Origin: Cytophagales bacterium
Lineage (GTDB): Bacteria > Bacteroidota > Bacteroidia > Cytophagales > Spirosomataceae
Assembly: GCA_004292855.1 (NCBI GenBank)
Contig: RDXN01000055.1
Coordinates: forward strand, 33,904-97,903
DNA length: 64,000 nt
Direction: 5' to 3'
Shown: in pieces, positions 51,512-60,700 of the stretch
Layout: each line of letters opens with the position of its first letter
Position numbering within the stretch: the first letter of the stretch is position 1
The notes under the pieces: generated by a model
Seen by the model: only the letters and a program-made list of their open reading frames with translations
Databases searched by the model: none
What the model was told of the DNA's origin: nothing
Made by a program: the position numbers and the translations under genes

Positions 51512-53605
51512 TCACCACTTCACGCCCAACCGAAAACCGCCTACAAAATTCCGGCGGGGGGCCGCGTTGTAGAATCGGTTTACGGCTGCGTTGAGGTCGT
51601 AGCCCAGGCTATATTGTTGGTCGAGCAGGTTGTCGCCAGTGGCGTAGAGGTCGAGCGAGAACAGGCCGAAGGTGCGCCGGTAGCCCAATGTGGCCGTGGC
51701 AATGCGCGTGGGGTCGGCCCGGAACATGTTGGCGTCGTTGAGGGCAAAGGGGTTCAGAAACTGGTACGTCAGGAAGCTGTACAACCCAAATCGACTGCTA
51801 AAATCCAGGCCCGAAACGTTCGTGACCGGAGCCACTCCTGGCACGCGGTTATTGGAGAAATCGGTGGCGAGTTGCCGGTAATCGCGGTAACGGTAATCCG
51901 TCAACGTCAGGGCGTTCCAGATCCGTAGCGAGATGGGTTGGAACCGTATTCCCGGCTGCAATAATTGGTAGCTTACCATACTTTCCACCCCGCGCTGATC
52001 GGTTCGGCCCGCGTTGGCGAAGGTCTCGGCCCCGTTATCGTTGGTACGGCGGACAATCGTTTGCCGAAGCGCGAACCGATACGCAGCCACGTCGAACTGC
52101 AACCGCCCGTCGAGCAGCGAACCGCGCAGACCCAGTTCGTAATTGGTGCCGCGTTCGGGGTTTAGCCCCGCGTTGAACACCAAATCCGACGGGCGAATTT
52201 CCTGCTGCGTGGGGGCCGAATAGCCCGTTCCGATGCTCCCAAACACGGATATGGCCTCGGTCAGTTGTTTCAGCAGGGCAACACGCGGCAACCAAACCGG
52301 ATCGAAACCGCTTCCCTGTTCAACGACGGGTCGGCGCGAGAATCGGGTGAACGTATTCCGTACATCATTACGGCTCAGACCCGCCGTGAGCAGAACGCCC
52401 CCCGGCAAGGTGCTTTCGAGTTGGGCGAATGCAAACCACTGCACCGTCCGCAGTTCGTCGTCGGTTTGGAGGGTGTCGATGATGCCTCTTCGGTTACCGT
52501 AGTTTCTAGAAATGAGAAAGTTACGACCAAACTCTCCCCCGAACGTCAACACCGTCGGGATGCCCGTTTCGGCCACTCGCCAGCGCGTGACGGTGCGCCC
52601 ACCCAACCCCTGATCGGCCCGGCGTTCGTAGTTGGTGATGAACGGGTTTTTGAAGTCGGTCACCGACGCATACAGGCCCGTTGTGTTGTCGATTCGGCGG
52701 CTCAGGCGGTAGGTATGCGACACACCCAGATAGCCCAGTTTTTGGTAGATACCCGCCTGTTGTTCGGCACTGCCCGCCGTGGTTCGGGTGGCCGGGCGCG
52801 ATTGGCGCGGGTCGGCGCGGTATTGCGCTTCGGTAAGGCCACCCGGTGTTTCGTAATGCAAATCGGAATAGAGAGCCAGCACTGAAAGGGTCCGGCGGTC
52901 GCTCGCTCGAAACTGCCCCGTAATCTGCACATTGTCGCGCCGGAAATCCGTATGATCGCGGTACCCCCCGGCTTTCAACCCGTTGTAGCTCACACTGATC
53001 GACCCGTTGTTCATGCCCGACTGTACCAGCACGCCCCCGCCTTCAAGCCCGTACGAGCCTGCCACGCCCGACAGTTCGACCGTTTTTTTGTCTGCCGGAG
53101 CCGTAAGACCCGAAAACAGCACCGCCCCGCCCGTATTGGCCCCGTAAAGACTCCCGGCAGGGCCTTTGATGATTTCGGCCCCGCCCAACGCCCGCACATC
53201 GAGCGCGTTGAGGGGCGTAGAACCACCCGCATCGGTCAGGGGCAGATCGTTCCAGTAGACTTTCACGTTGCGCACCCCAAACGGCGACCGAATCAGGCTT
53301 CCCCGAATCGACAGCCGGTAACTCCCCGGCGACCGTTCATCGGCCCGCACACCCGGAATGGTGTTAAGGGCGGGCACGAGCGTTGGTGTACTGAATCGGT
53401 CGGTGAGGTCGCGCCGGGAGAGGATACCTATTGAGGCCGCCGTTTGCAATAGCGGGCGGTTGCTTTCGTAGGCGCGGACCACCACCTCGTCGAGCCGGAC
53501 GGTGTCGCGTGATAGAGAAGAAGTCTGAGAAAGAGAGTCAGTTTGGGCGTGCGTCAGCAGCGGGCAAAGCACCGCAGTGAGCAACGAGAAAATACGAAGA
53601 GTCAT
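51512..53605 (-). CDS. TonB-dependent outer-membrane receptor
   Basis: 697 aa with a signal peptide (1-20), TonB box-like DEVVVRAYE (about 39-47), plug domain (55-160; GVRADERSPGSYRLSIRGSLIRSPFGVRNVKVYWNDLPLTDAGG, EIIKGPAGSLYGANTGG) and a 22-strand barrel ending FRLGVKW with a terminal Trp. It lacks the carboxypeptidase-regulatory domain of SusC proteins and resembles FecA/iron-siderophore receptors. No SusD gene is near. The substrate is unknown; a ferric chelate is most likely by family. Confidence 0.92.
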   Translation of the reverse strand: MTLRIFSLLTAVLCPLLTHAQTDSLSQTSSLSRDTVRLDEVVVRAYESNRPLLQTAASIGILSRRDLTDRFSTPTLVPALNTIPGVRADERSPGSYRLSIRGSLIRSPFGVRNVKVYWNDLPLTDAGGSTPLNALDVRALGGAEIIKGPAGSLYGANTGGAVLFSGLTAPADKKTVELSGVAGSYGLEGGGVLVQSGMNNGSISVSYNGLKAGGYRDHTDFRRDNVQITGQFRASDRRTLSVLALYSDLHYETPGGLTEAQYRADPRQSRPATRTTAGSAEQQAGIYQKLGYLGVSHTYRLSRRIDNTTGLYASVTDFKNPFITNYERRADQGLGGRTVTRWRVAETGIPTVLTFGGEFGRNFLISRNYGNRRGIIDTLQTDDELRTVQWFAFAQLESTLPGGVLLTAGLSRNDVRNTFTRFSRRPVVEQGSGFDPVWLPRVALLKQLTEAISVFGSIGTGYSAPTQQEIRPSDLVFNAGLNPERGTNYELGLRGSLLDGRLQFDVAAYRFALRQTIVRRTNDNGAETFANAGRTDQRGVESMVSYQLLQPGIRFQPISLRIWNALTLTDYRYRDYRQLATDFSNNRVPGVAPVTNVSGLDFSSRFGLYSFLTYQFLNPFALNDANMFRADPTRIATATLGYRRTFGLFSLDLYATGDNLLDQQYSLGYDLNAAVNRFYNAAPRRNFVGGFRLGVKW

Positions 53606-53652
53606 GCCGTAAATTTACGGCTTTTTGGGGCAAGAATGGCTACACAAGATCG

Positions 53653-54045
53653 TCAAGCTGCTTGCGTTCTTGGCTGGTTTTGTGAGAACCGCCCAAGGGC
53701 TTCTTCAATCAAAAAACCACGCAAACTAAGGTCCGCATCGAGTTGAGGCCAGTGAACACCCGTTGCCGAGATCGTGTATTCTTGCAACTGATCATCAGTC
53801 GCCTTATCCAAAAATCTGTACGCTGATAACTGTCGATTGATAACCATTCGATTGCTTAAAATAATCAGCATCATATCCATATCCCGAAAGAAAGCTAATT
53901 TATTGACTGTCAATTCATTCAAGAAAATAAATCGATCAAATTCATCCAGACGCGGCAACGAAATAGTTTCGTCCTCCGACTCTAAGAAATCTTTGAGTCT
54001 TTTACTTACCAAAGGTTTCGCTCCAGGCATTGATGAGGTCGTCAT
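53653..54045 (-). CDS. DUF2442-like protein
   Basis: 130 aa from the ATG at 54045 (alternatives: TTG at 54057, ATG at 54030). The C-terminal half (ISATGVHWPQLDADLSLRGFLIEEALG) carries the DUF2442 signature, a small domain often encoded beside DUF4160 genes. The N-terminal half is Met/Leu/Asp-rich (FFRDMDMMLIILSN) and not recognised. The gene overlaps the upstream DUF4160 gene by up to 44 bp. Such pairs have been suspected to be toxin-antitoxin-like; no function is established here. Confidence 0.75.
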   Translation of the reverse strand: MTTSSMPGAKPLVSKRLKDFLESEDETISLPRLDEFDRFIFLNELTVNKLAFFRDMDMMLIILSNRMVINRQLSAYRFLDKATDDQLQEYTISATGVHWPQLDADLSLRGFLIEEALGRFSQNQPRTQAA

Positions 54046-54238
54046 AACGGTCTTCAAGTATGTTTATGATGTCGCGTATGTCATTTTTTCTAAATCCGCG
54101 ACAATGAGTCATATCAATTTCGGGCACTAAATCGAATCGTGCTTCGCACCCTGCTTTGGCAACGTGTATGTGGATTGGTTCGTGTTCGTTCATGTAAAAA
54201 AAGAACCGATAGCCACGAATCATCAGTATAGTGGGCAT
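54002..54238 (-). CDS. DUF4160 protein
   Basis: 78 aa from the ATG at 54238. RGYRFFFYMNEHEPIHIHV is the DUF4160 signature (EHxPxHxHV), and the rest (KNDIRDIINILEDRYDDLINAWSETFG) is an amphipathic helix. It is cotranscribed with and overlaps the DUF2442-like gene. Function unknown. Confidence 0.85.
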   Translation of the reverse strand: MPTILMIRGYRFFFYMNEHEPIHIHVAKAGCEARFDLVPEIDMTHCRGFRKNDIRDIINILEDRYDDLINAWSETFGK

Positions 54239-54260
54239 TATCAAAGTTAGTTATTTTCTG

Positions 54261-55460
54261 CTACCCAATCACCAACCAGACATTCCACAACCCGAAGAAT
54301 GCCGTTACGGCCACCACCAGCCCCATCGCGATGTTCTGCCACAGCGAGTTGCGGTAGGTGTCGCCCAACAAAGTGCGGTTGTTGACGGCCATGAACAGGA
54401 AGATCGTCACGAACGGCAGCAACACCCCGTTGATCGCCTGCACGGCCACGATGACCGGAATAGGGGTTACGTTGAGCAGCCCGAAGGTCACGCCCGTGGC
54501 CAGAACCACCAGCCAGATCAGGCGATAGGCAGGGCCTTTTGGGGGAATCCCCAGCAGACTCTGTGCAGTGATCGAAGCCGCCAACGGGGCCGTGAGTGAG
54601 GAGGCAAAGCCAGCCGCAAAGAGTCCAAACGCGAACAACAGACCTGCCCAGTTGCCGAGTCGGTCGCTCAGGACCTGCGCCATGTGGGGGTACGAGAACC
54701 CGTCGGGGATGAGCAGTCCGGCCAGCAACAGCACCACCGAGATGATGCCGCCCAACCCTACGGCCACCCAAAGTCCCAACCGCATGTAGTACATCCGTTG
54801 CGGAACCGACTCCCCCTCCGGCACGATGCTCGACCCAAAAAACAGATTATACGGTACAATCGTAGTGCCAATCAGACTGTTGATGAGCAACAGCGATTTA
54901 TCGGGAAAACTGGGAATCACCAAGGCCTTCGTTAGGTCGGGAGCCGATACGGGTGTGCCAAATGCCACGTACACAAAGGCCGCTCCCATTGCGAACACAA
55001 TGATGCCGAGGAAGTTAGCCAGCATCTGTGTGGAGCCTACCCAAAGCAGCAGGGCGCATACGATGCCAACGCCCACGGTCAACGCTGGAACGGGCAGATT
55101 CGTGAGCAGATGCAGGCCCGCAACAGCACCGAGAATATTACCTGCCTGGTAGGCTGCGCAACCTAGAAAAATAGCCAAAAACAACGCCCAGGCTACAATT
55201 CGGGCTGTTTGGGGGCTATACGACCGGACAATAACCTGCCCCAGATCGTGGTTCGTGGCAATGGTGATGCGGGCGGCTGCTTCCTGTAGCCAAACTGTTC
55301 CGAGGGTGGCGAACGTGAGCACCCAAAGCAGTTGCAAACCGAACTGCGAACCAGCCATCGCACAGGCCGTTACAGAACCCGGACCAATAAACGCGGCTGA
55401 AATAACCGACCAGAACAGCACGCTGCTCAGGCCCGAACGAAAGGAAATTGATTTAGGCAC
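54261..55460 (-). CDS. Nramp-like divalent metal transporter with altered metal site
   Basis: 399 aa if translation starts at the GTG at 55460 (MPKSISFRSGLSSVLFW); the frame is open further upstream, but that part is a repeat rich in TCATCACT and contains no credible start. About 11 helices. The helix-1 signature that binds the metal in Nramp proteins (DPGN) reads GPGS (AAFIGPGSVTACAMAG), and the helix-6 methionine region (MPH/MPxN) reads IVPYNLFFGS. Other parts (GCAAYQAGNILGAVAG, GFASSLTAPLA) are family-like. Metal specificity may therefore be changed. A Dps gene lies about 100 bp upstream, in the same direction. Confidence 0.85.
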   Translation of the reverse strand: MPKSISFRSGLSSVLFWSVISAAFIGPGSVTACAMAGSQFGLQLLWVLTFATLGTVWLQEAAARITIATNHDLGQVIVRSYSPQTARIVAWALFLAIFLGCAAYQAGNILGAVAGLHLLTNLPVPALTVGVGIVCALLLWVGSTQMLANFLGIIVFAMGAAFVYVAFGTPVSAPDLTKALVIPSFPDKSLLLINSLIGTTIVPYNLFFGSSIVPEGESVPQRMYYMRLGLWVAVGLGGIISVVLLLAGLLIPDGFSYPHMAQVLSDRLGNWAGLLFAFGLFAAGFASSLTAPLAASITAQSLLGIPPKGPAYRLIWLVVLATGVTFGLLNVTPIPVIVAVQAINGVLLPFVTIFLFMAVNNRTLLGDTYRNSLWQNIAMGLVVAVTAFFGLWNVWLVIG

Positions 55461-55470
55461 TAGTTGGAGT

Positions 55471-55548
55471 GATGAATGATAAGTGATGAGTGCCGAATGT
55501 AAGCACAAAACAGCTAATTCACTCATCACTCATCACTTATCATTCATC
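55471..55548. repeat. 22-bp perfect inverted repeat
   Basis: Arms 55471-55492 and 55527-55548, built from GATGA/TCATC units, with a 34-base loop. It lies between the dps stop and the Nramp-like start and may terminate dps transcription or hide the start of the transporter mRNA. Confidence 0.7.
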
Positions 55549-55556
55549 GCTCATCA

Positions 55557-56081
55557 CTACGACAGATACTTGCGTAGCATCCAGGCCATTTTCTCGTGCT
55601 TTTCCATGAGGCCCGTCAGGAAATCGGCGGTGCCCGCGTCGTCGAGGTCTTCGTCGGTAGTCTTCACATCGTCGCGGAGTTCGCGCACTACTTTTTCGTG
55701 GTCCGCCAGAAGCCGTTCAAACATGTTTACCGTTTTTACCTCGCCACTGTGATCTTCCTCCAGACTCGTACTGTCGATAAAATCTCGCATCGTTGAGAGG
55801 GGCTTGCCGCCCAATGTACGGATGCGCTCGGCCACCTGATCGATCATCTCTTCGAGCTGCTTGTACTGCTCCTCGAAAAACTCGTGGTACTCCTTGAAGC
55901 TCGGCCCGGCCACGTTCCAGTGGTACTTGCGGGTTTTGATATACAGAACGTGCAGGTCGGCCAGATAGGCGTTGAGCAGTTCGTTGTCTTTTTTGAGAAC
56001 CGCCTTGTCAAGGCCAATATTGGGCTGAATAGTCTTCACGCCCTTTTCTGTGGTTTCTGGTTTGTTTAAATCAGTAGTCAT
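55557..56081 (-). CDS. dps: Dps-family DNA-binding ferritin-like protein
   Basis: 174-aa ferritin-like protein that forms 12-mers, oxidises and stores iron with peroxide and protects DNA in stationary phase. Ferroxidase-site residues appear in KTRKYHWNVAGPSFKEYHEFFEEQYKQLEEMIDQVAERIRTLGG (His and Asp/Glu from two subunits), and the final helix KHEKMAWMLRKYL is typical. The N-terminal 25 residues are a charged tail that could contact DNA. It lies directly upstream of the metal transporter gene, with a repeat between them. Confidence 0.95.
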   Translation of the reverse strand: MTTDLNKPETTEKGVKTIQPNIGLDKAVLKKDNELLNAYLADLHVLYIKTRKYHWNVAGPSFKEYHEFFEEQYKQLEEMIDQVAERIRTLGGKPLSTMRDFIDSTSLEEDHSGEVKTVNMFERLLADHEKVVRELRDDVKTTDEDLDDAGTADFLTGLMEKHEKMAWMLRKYLS

Positions 56082-56161
56082 AACGTGAGTTCGTAAGTCA
56101 TACTACCGATTAACTCGACATGGGCAATTTGGTTTGGTGTTTAGAGTTTATGGTCTGCGCG

Positions 56162-57100
56162 TTACACCAGCCCCGCAAACACTTCCCGTGCGTAAGCAAT
56201 GTCTTGCTTGTGGGCGTCAACAACATTAATGGTGTTGGGGCTGTTTTTTTCAATACACTGCTCCAGCACCAACAAAGGCCGTACGCCCTGCGCTTTAAGA
56301 TCGGCAGCTAATCGGCGATAGTCAATGTCGCCATCCGAGAGTGTTTCCTGCCAAACGCCCCCCTTCGACTGCCGGATGTGTAGCTCCGTAATCCGCTTGC
56401 CGTAGAGTTTAACTACATCGAAAAGAGCCACTTGCGAGTTGCCCGACCCCCGATATACCCAATGCGAATCGAGGCAAAGTGACACGTTTTTGGGGTCCGA
56501 CGACAGCAGCATGTGATGAAATTCACGGGCGGCCTGCCGGTGTTCGGGGGCGTGGGTGTGGTAGGCGAGCGTGAGGCCGCGCTTGCGAAGTTCGGCCCCC
56601 AATCGGTCGAGGTTGCGGGCCTGCTCGGTGAGTTGGGCGTCGGTTTTGTCGTCTTCGCTGCCCCACTTGAGCGGGTTGGGGTTGGTTACGACAAGGCGCG
56701 TACCGAGGGGCTTTACGGCGTCGGCAATGGCTACGGCGGTTTCGATGGATTTTTGCGCGTCGGTAGCCTCGTGCAACGAACTATTCACGTAGATCGACGG
56801 CATGGCGAGGTTGTACTTTTTCAGGTACGGAGCCAGCTTTTTCACCTCGTCGGCGTTGTTGAATGAGGGTTCGTAGGCGGTAAGGCCGGTTTTGAGGTAT
56901 TCGGTAAGGCAGGCGTCGGGGTCGGCCATCCAGGTTTTCTTGTCGCGCCCGTAGAACGTGTTCCAGGTGTAGGCGTTACAGGAGAGAGGCTGCGGGTTGG
57001 GGGCCGTTGGAGCGGCTTCATGGTCCCTCGCTTCGCTCGGAATGACAAGGGTGGCCCCGGTCAGGGCTGTTAGGGAGGTTAGGAAGTGGCGTCTTTGCAT
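56162..57100 (-). CDS. exported sugar-phosphate isomerase/epimerase-like TIM barrel
   Basis: 312 aa. The start MQRRHFLTSLTALTGATL resembles a Tat signal (RRHFL) and is followed by a stretch VIPSEARDHEAAP that is a translated copy of an interspersed DNA repeat. The mature part is an xylose-isomerase-like TIM barrel with metal/substrate residues in SIYVNSSLHEATD, LAYHTHAPEH, LCLDSHWVYRG and ELHIRQ, ending VLEQC. Members act on ketoses or inositols. It is a single gene, flanked by REP sequences on its 5' side. Confidence 0.88.
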   Translation of the reverse strand: MQRRHFLTSLTALTGATLVIPSEARDHEAAPTAPNPQPLSCNAYTWNTFYGRDKKTWMADPDACLTEYLKTGLTAYEPSFNNADEVKKLAPYLKKYNLAMPSIYVNSSLHEATDAQKSIETAVAIADAVKPLGTRLVVTNPNPLKWGSEDDKTDAQLTEQARNLDRLGAELRKRGLTLAYHTHAPEHRQAAREFHHMLLSSDPKNVSLCLDSHWVYRGSGNSQVALFDVVKLYGKRITELHIRQSKGGVWQETLSDGDIDYRRLAADLKAQGVRPLLVLEQCIEKNSPNTINVVDAHKQDIAYAREVFAGLV

Positions 57101-57101
57101 A

Positions 57102-57157
57102 ATTTTAACCGTCGGCTGAAGCCGACGGCAATAGGTTAAAAGTCCCTTCGGGACTGG
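57102..57157. repeat. REP-type repeat, copy 1 (inverted)
   Basis: Two palindromes in tandem: CCGTCGGCT-GA-AGCCGACGG (57109-57128) and AGTCCC-TTC-GGGACT (57141-57155). They recur in the opposite orientation at 57213-57263 and 57662-57716. The element begins 2 bp upstream of the isomerase-like start codon. Confidence 0.85.
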
Positions 57158-57212
57158 TTAGCAAGCATTTAATCAAATTCGTATTCTGCAAGTACACAAC
57201 CCGTTAACAGTG

Positions 57213-57263
57213 GTCCAGTCCCGCAGGGACTTTTCATCCATTGCCGTTGGCTTCAGCCAACGG
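57213..57263. repeat. REP-type repeat, copy 2
   Basis: AGTCCC-GCA-GGGACT (57217-57231) followed by CCGTTGGCT-TC-AGCCAACGG (57244-57263). Its second half encodes the last residues (LAEANGNG) and stop of the broken transposase. Confidence 0.85.
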
Positions 57264-57574
57264 AGGGAGATCAAATCCATATTTACTAGCCATCCGCTCC
57301 ATCTCCTGATAATGAGTCATCGCTTGGTGGTGGACTTCCTGCCGCTGAATATACGACCGAACATGCTCCAAATGGACCTCACTGACTGACACAGCGTAGT
57401 AATCATCCTGCCATGCTAATCGAAAACCACTCTTCCTCGGACCGTTATGATTAAACCAGTACGCCGACTCGCCTTTGATCGATTGCATGATATGGGCAAT
57501 ACAATCTCTGAGAGCAGTACTTCACGCCGTTTTGTAGAAAAAACGGCATGAACCAGAATCCTGACGTAAGACAT
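57234..57574 (-). pseudogene. broken IS200/IS605-type (Y1) transposase or RAYT
   Basis: Two frames of one transposase survive. From the ATG at 57574 (MSYVRILVHAVFSTKRREVLLSE) the N-terminus of a TnpA is read to about 57505. Another frame, open from 57521 (TALRDCIAHIMQSIKGESAYWFNHNG...), gives the middle and C-terminus with FRLAWQDDYYAVSVSEVHLEHVRSYIQRQ and EVHHQA. The join loses roughly 40-50 codons including the HUH (HxH) metal-binding motif that intact enzymes need, so it cannot be active. It is bracketed by REP copies 2 and 3 and probably mobilised them in the past. Confidence 0.82.
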
Positions 57575-57661
57575 GTAACGGTGGTTATTGTTTATCGACC
57601 GCAGCTAGCGGCAATTACTCCCTCGAAAAGTTCAAAAAATAAGTGATTTACCCACCCCAAC

Positions 57662-57716
57662 GTCCAGTCCCGCAGGGACTTTTCACCCATTGCCGTCTGC
57701 TTTAGCCGACGGCAAT
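57662..57716. repeat. REP-type repeat, copy 3
   Basis: AGTCCC-GCA-GGGACT (57666-57680) and CCGTCTGCT-TT-AGCCGACGG (57693-57712), same orientation as copy 2. The second palindrome encodes the last residues (PSAKADGNG) and stop of the hydantoinase gene. A weaker relative, CCGC-AGCTA-GCGG, lies near 57600. Confidence 0.85.
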
Positions 57717-60700
57717 AAATAGCCCCCGCCACCCGGCGTCTCGATCCTCACCCGCTCGCCCACTTGCATCTTCCTTGTGAAAATCCCCGGCAGTGCCTCA
57801 GTATGTCCATCCGAAAAAATAATGGTTTGCTTACCAACCAGCCCAGGCTCACCCCCGTTCAGGCCATACGGGGCCACCACCCGATGCTGACTTAGCAGTG
57901 TGGCCTGCACCGGCTTCAGAAACTCGATCTCCCGTACGATGCCATCGCCCCCGCGCCATCCGTGCGACGGACCGTGCCCTTCTCCGCCAGAGTTTTCGCG
58001 GATGCCGAACTGCCACAGCCTGACCGGATACCGCCGTTCGAGTTCTTCGGGGTCGGTGAGTTTGGTGTTGGTCATGTGCTGATGCACTCCTGACCGGCCA
58101 TCGGCCCCCTCGGTCGCGCCCGTGCCACCGCCGATTGTCTCGTAATATCCAAACGAGTCGGAGCCGAACAAGAAATTATTCATGGTGCCGTAGCTACAGG
58201 CCGCCAGCTTTAAGGCTTTCAGCAACGTATCGACCAGGCGTTGGCTCACCTCGGTGTTGCCCCCCACCACGGCGGGGCAGGCTTCGGGTTGGTTGTCGGG
58301 AAAATGGGGATTGAGAAATGAGGCTTCGGGCAACACAAACCGCACCGGGGCCATCAGGCCTTCGTTCAGGGGGATGTCCTGCCCAACCCACAGCCGTAAC
58401 ACGTACAACACCGCGCTGTGCAAAATTGAGACGTTGGCGTTGAGGTTGTTCGGGTGCGGGGCCGACGTCCCTGTAAAATCGACCGTCAGTTGTCCATTCT
58501 GTACGTGCATTTTCACGCGGATGGTGTGCCCATCGTCGAGCGATTCCTCAGCCTCGAACGTCTGCCCCTCATGCTGTTCTAACACGCTCAGAATGTGATT
58601 CCTAGCTGACGCCTTGAGTCTGTCCATGTAGTGATGCACTGCGGGCAAGCCGTGCGCCCGAACCAGGTTGAGCAGGGCCGTTTCGCCAGCCCGGAGCGAG
58701 GCCAACGCGGCTTCGATGTCGGCCCGATTTTCGGGCAGGGAGCGGGTTGGATAGGGGGCGTTCTCGAACCGACTTTTCAGCCCCGCGCTGCACTCCTCAA
58801 CGCCCATTTCCCAGAGAAACCGGCCCTGTTTCACCACGTATTGCGGTTCCAGAACAACGCCCTCTTCAAGGAGTGAGGTGGCATCGGGCGGCATGGACCC
58901 CGGCACCTTACCACCGATTTCGGCGTGGTGCGCCCGGTTAATCAGGTAACCCACGAGGGTTGGTTTCTGGTTGGGAACGTTGTCGGCGAAAACACCTTGT
59001 AACAGGGTCACATCGGGCAGGTGTGAGCCACCAAACTGCGGGTGATTCGTGATGAGAACGTCGCCCGGACCGAGCGGCAATTTTTCGAGACATAGGCGGG
59101 CACATACCCCCAAGCTACCCAGATGTACCGGAATATGGGGCGCGTTGGCCACTAGTTCGGCGTTGGCATTGAGCAGGGCGCAGGAAAAATCGAGCCGTTC
59201 TTTTACGTTGGTCGAAAAGGCCGTGCGCTGCAACTGCGTGCCCATTTCCTCGGCAATCGCCATGAACCGGCGGGTGAAGAGTTCAAGTTGGAGCGGTTCG
59301 ACCTCACCTGACCCGTCGGACCGCCCCGCCCCCCTCTCCTCCGCAAGGAGAAGGGGTGTCTCATCAGTCAAAGCCACTACCATATTTCCCTTCTCCCCTA
59401 CTCTAGCCTCCCAACCGGCCTCAATAAACGCCGACGACGTGCGGTTAAGCAACAGGGCAGGCCCCGCGAAATGGTCGCCGGGTCGGAGTTTTGTCCAGTC
59501 GTAGGCAGGGTATCGGTCGGTGTGGAAGGTTGGCTGGGCAAGTTGCATAGCCGTGATACTTGCGTGGTTCTGAGCAGTATCATGGGCAGTACGCACCTGC
59601 ACTCGCAGGCTCTCCAGTTCAACAATGCGTCCTTCGGGAAAATGTCCGTACCGTTGCTCATACGCCCGCTGAAAATCGCCCAGCGCATCGCCCGAGAACG
59701 GAATCTCTACCGTCGATTCCTGACCCTGCAACCGTAAGAACAGCCGCACCGCCGACACTTCTACGCTTGCCTGAGCAGTAACATCTTGCCGTAACTCATT
59801 CGTTGCCTGATGGGCAAGTTGGCTAATCCAGCCAGATAACTCATTCATAACCAACGCCATCGACTGCAACACCACCCGACTGGCCATGCGCTCGATTCGG
59901 GCTTGGCCGATACCGTATGCACTCAGCAAGCCTCCATCGAAAGGCAACACCACGCGGTTCATGCCGAGCAGTTGGGCCACTGAACAACCGTGCAGTCCGC
60001 CCGCCCCGCCAAACACCAAGAGGCTGTAATCGGTCGGGTCGAAACCGCGCGCGATGGATATTTTGCGGATCGCTCCAGCCATAGCCTCGTCGGCAATCCG
60101 GGCAAATCCATCGAGCAAGGCATCGGGAGTTTCTCCCGCCTGTTGGGCCACGGCTTCGAGAGCCGCCCGCGCTTTGTCAGGGAAGATTGGGATACCAAAC
60201 TGAGCCGGGTGTAGTCGCCCCAACAACAGATTCACGTCGGTAATACTCAGGGGTCCACCCAATCCGTAGCAGGCCGGGCCGGGAGTAGCCCCCGCGCTGT
60301 GTGGCCCCACCCGCAATCTGCCAAGCGTGGCACCGCCAAGCGTGGCCCGGCCCGACACACCATCAAACCAGCATACCGACCCGCCCCCGGCGGCTACCGT
60401 TTCAATCGCCAACGAAGGCAATTGCAGGTCGAATGGGCCAACCGAGGTTGTGAACCGGTAATCGGGTGCAGCCAGAATCCGGGCCACGTCGGTGCTCGTG
60501 CCGCCCATATCGAGCGTGAGCAGGCCCGTTTGGGTGTGGTCGGGCGACACCACCGACGCGCCAATGACGCCCCCCGCCGGACCACTCAGCAAACTGTCTT
60601 TGGGTCGGAACAAATCAGCCCGGACCAGCCCGCCCGCGCTACTCATGATGCGGAGCGTGGCCGCGTCGCCCAACTGCGTTTGCACATTGTCGAGATACGA

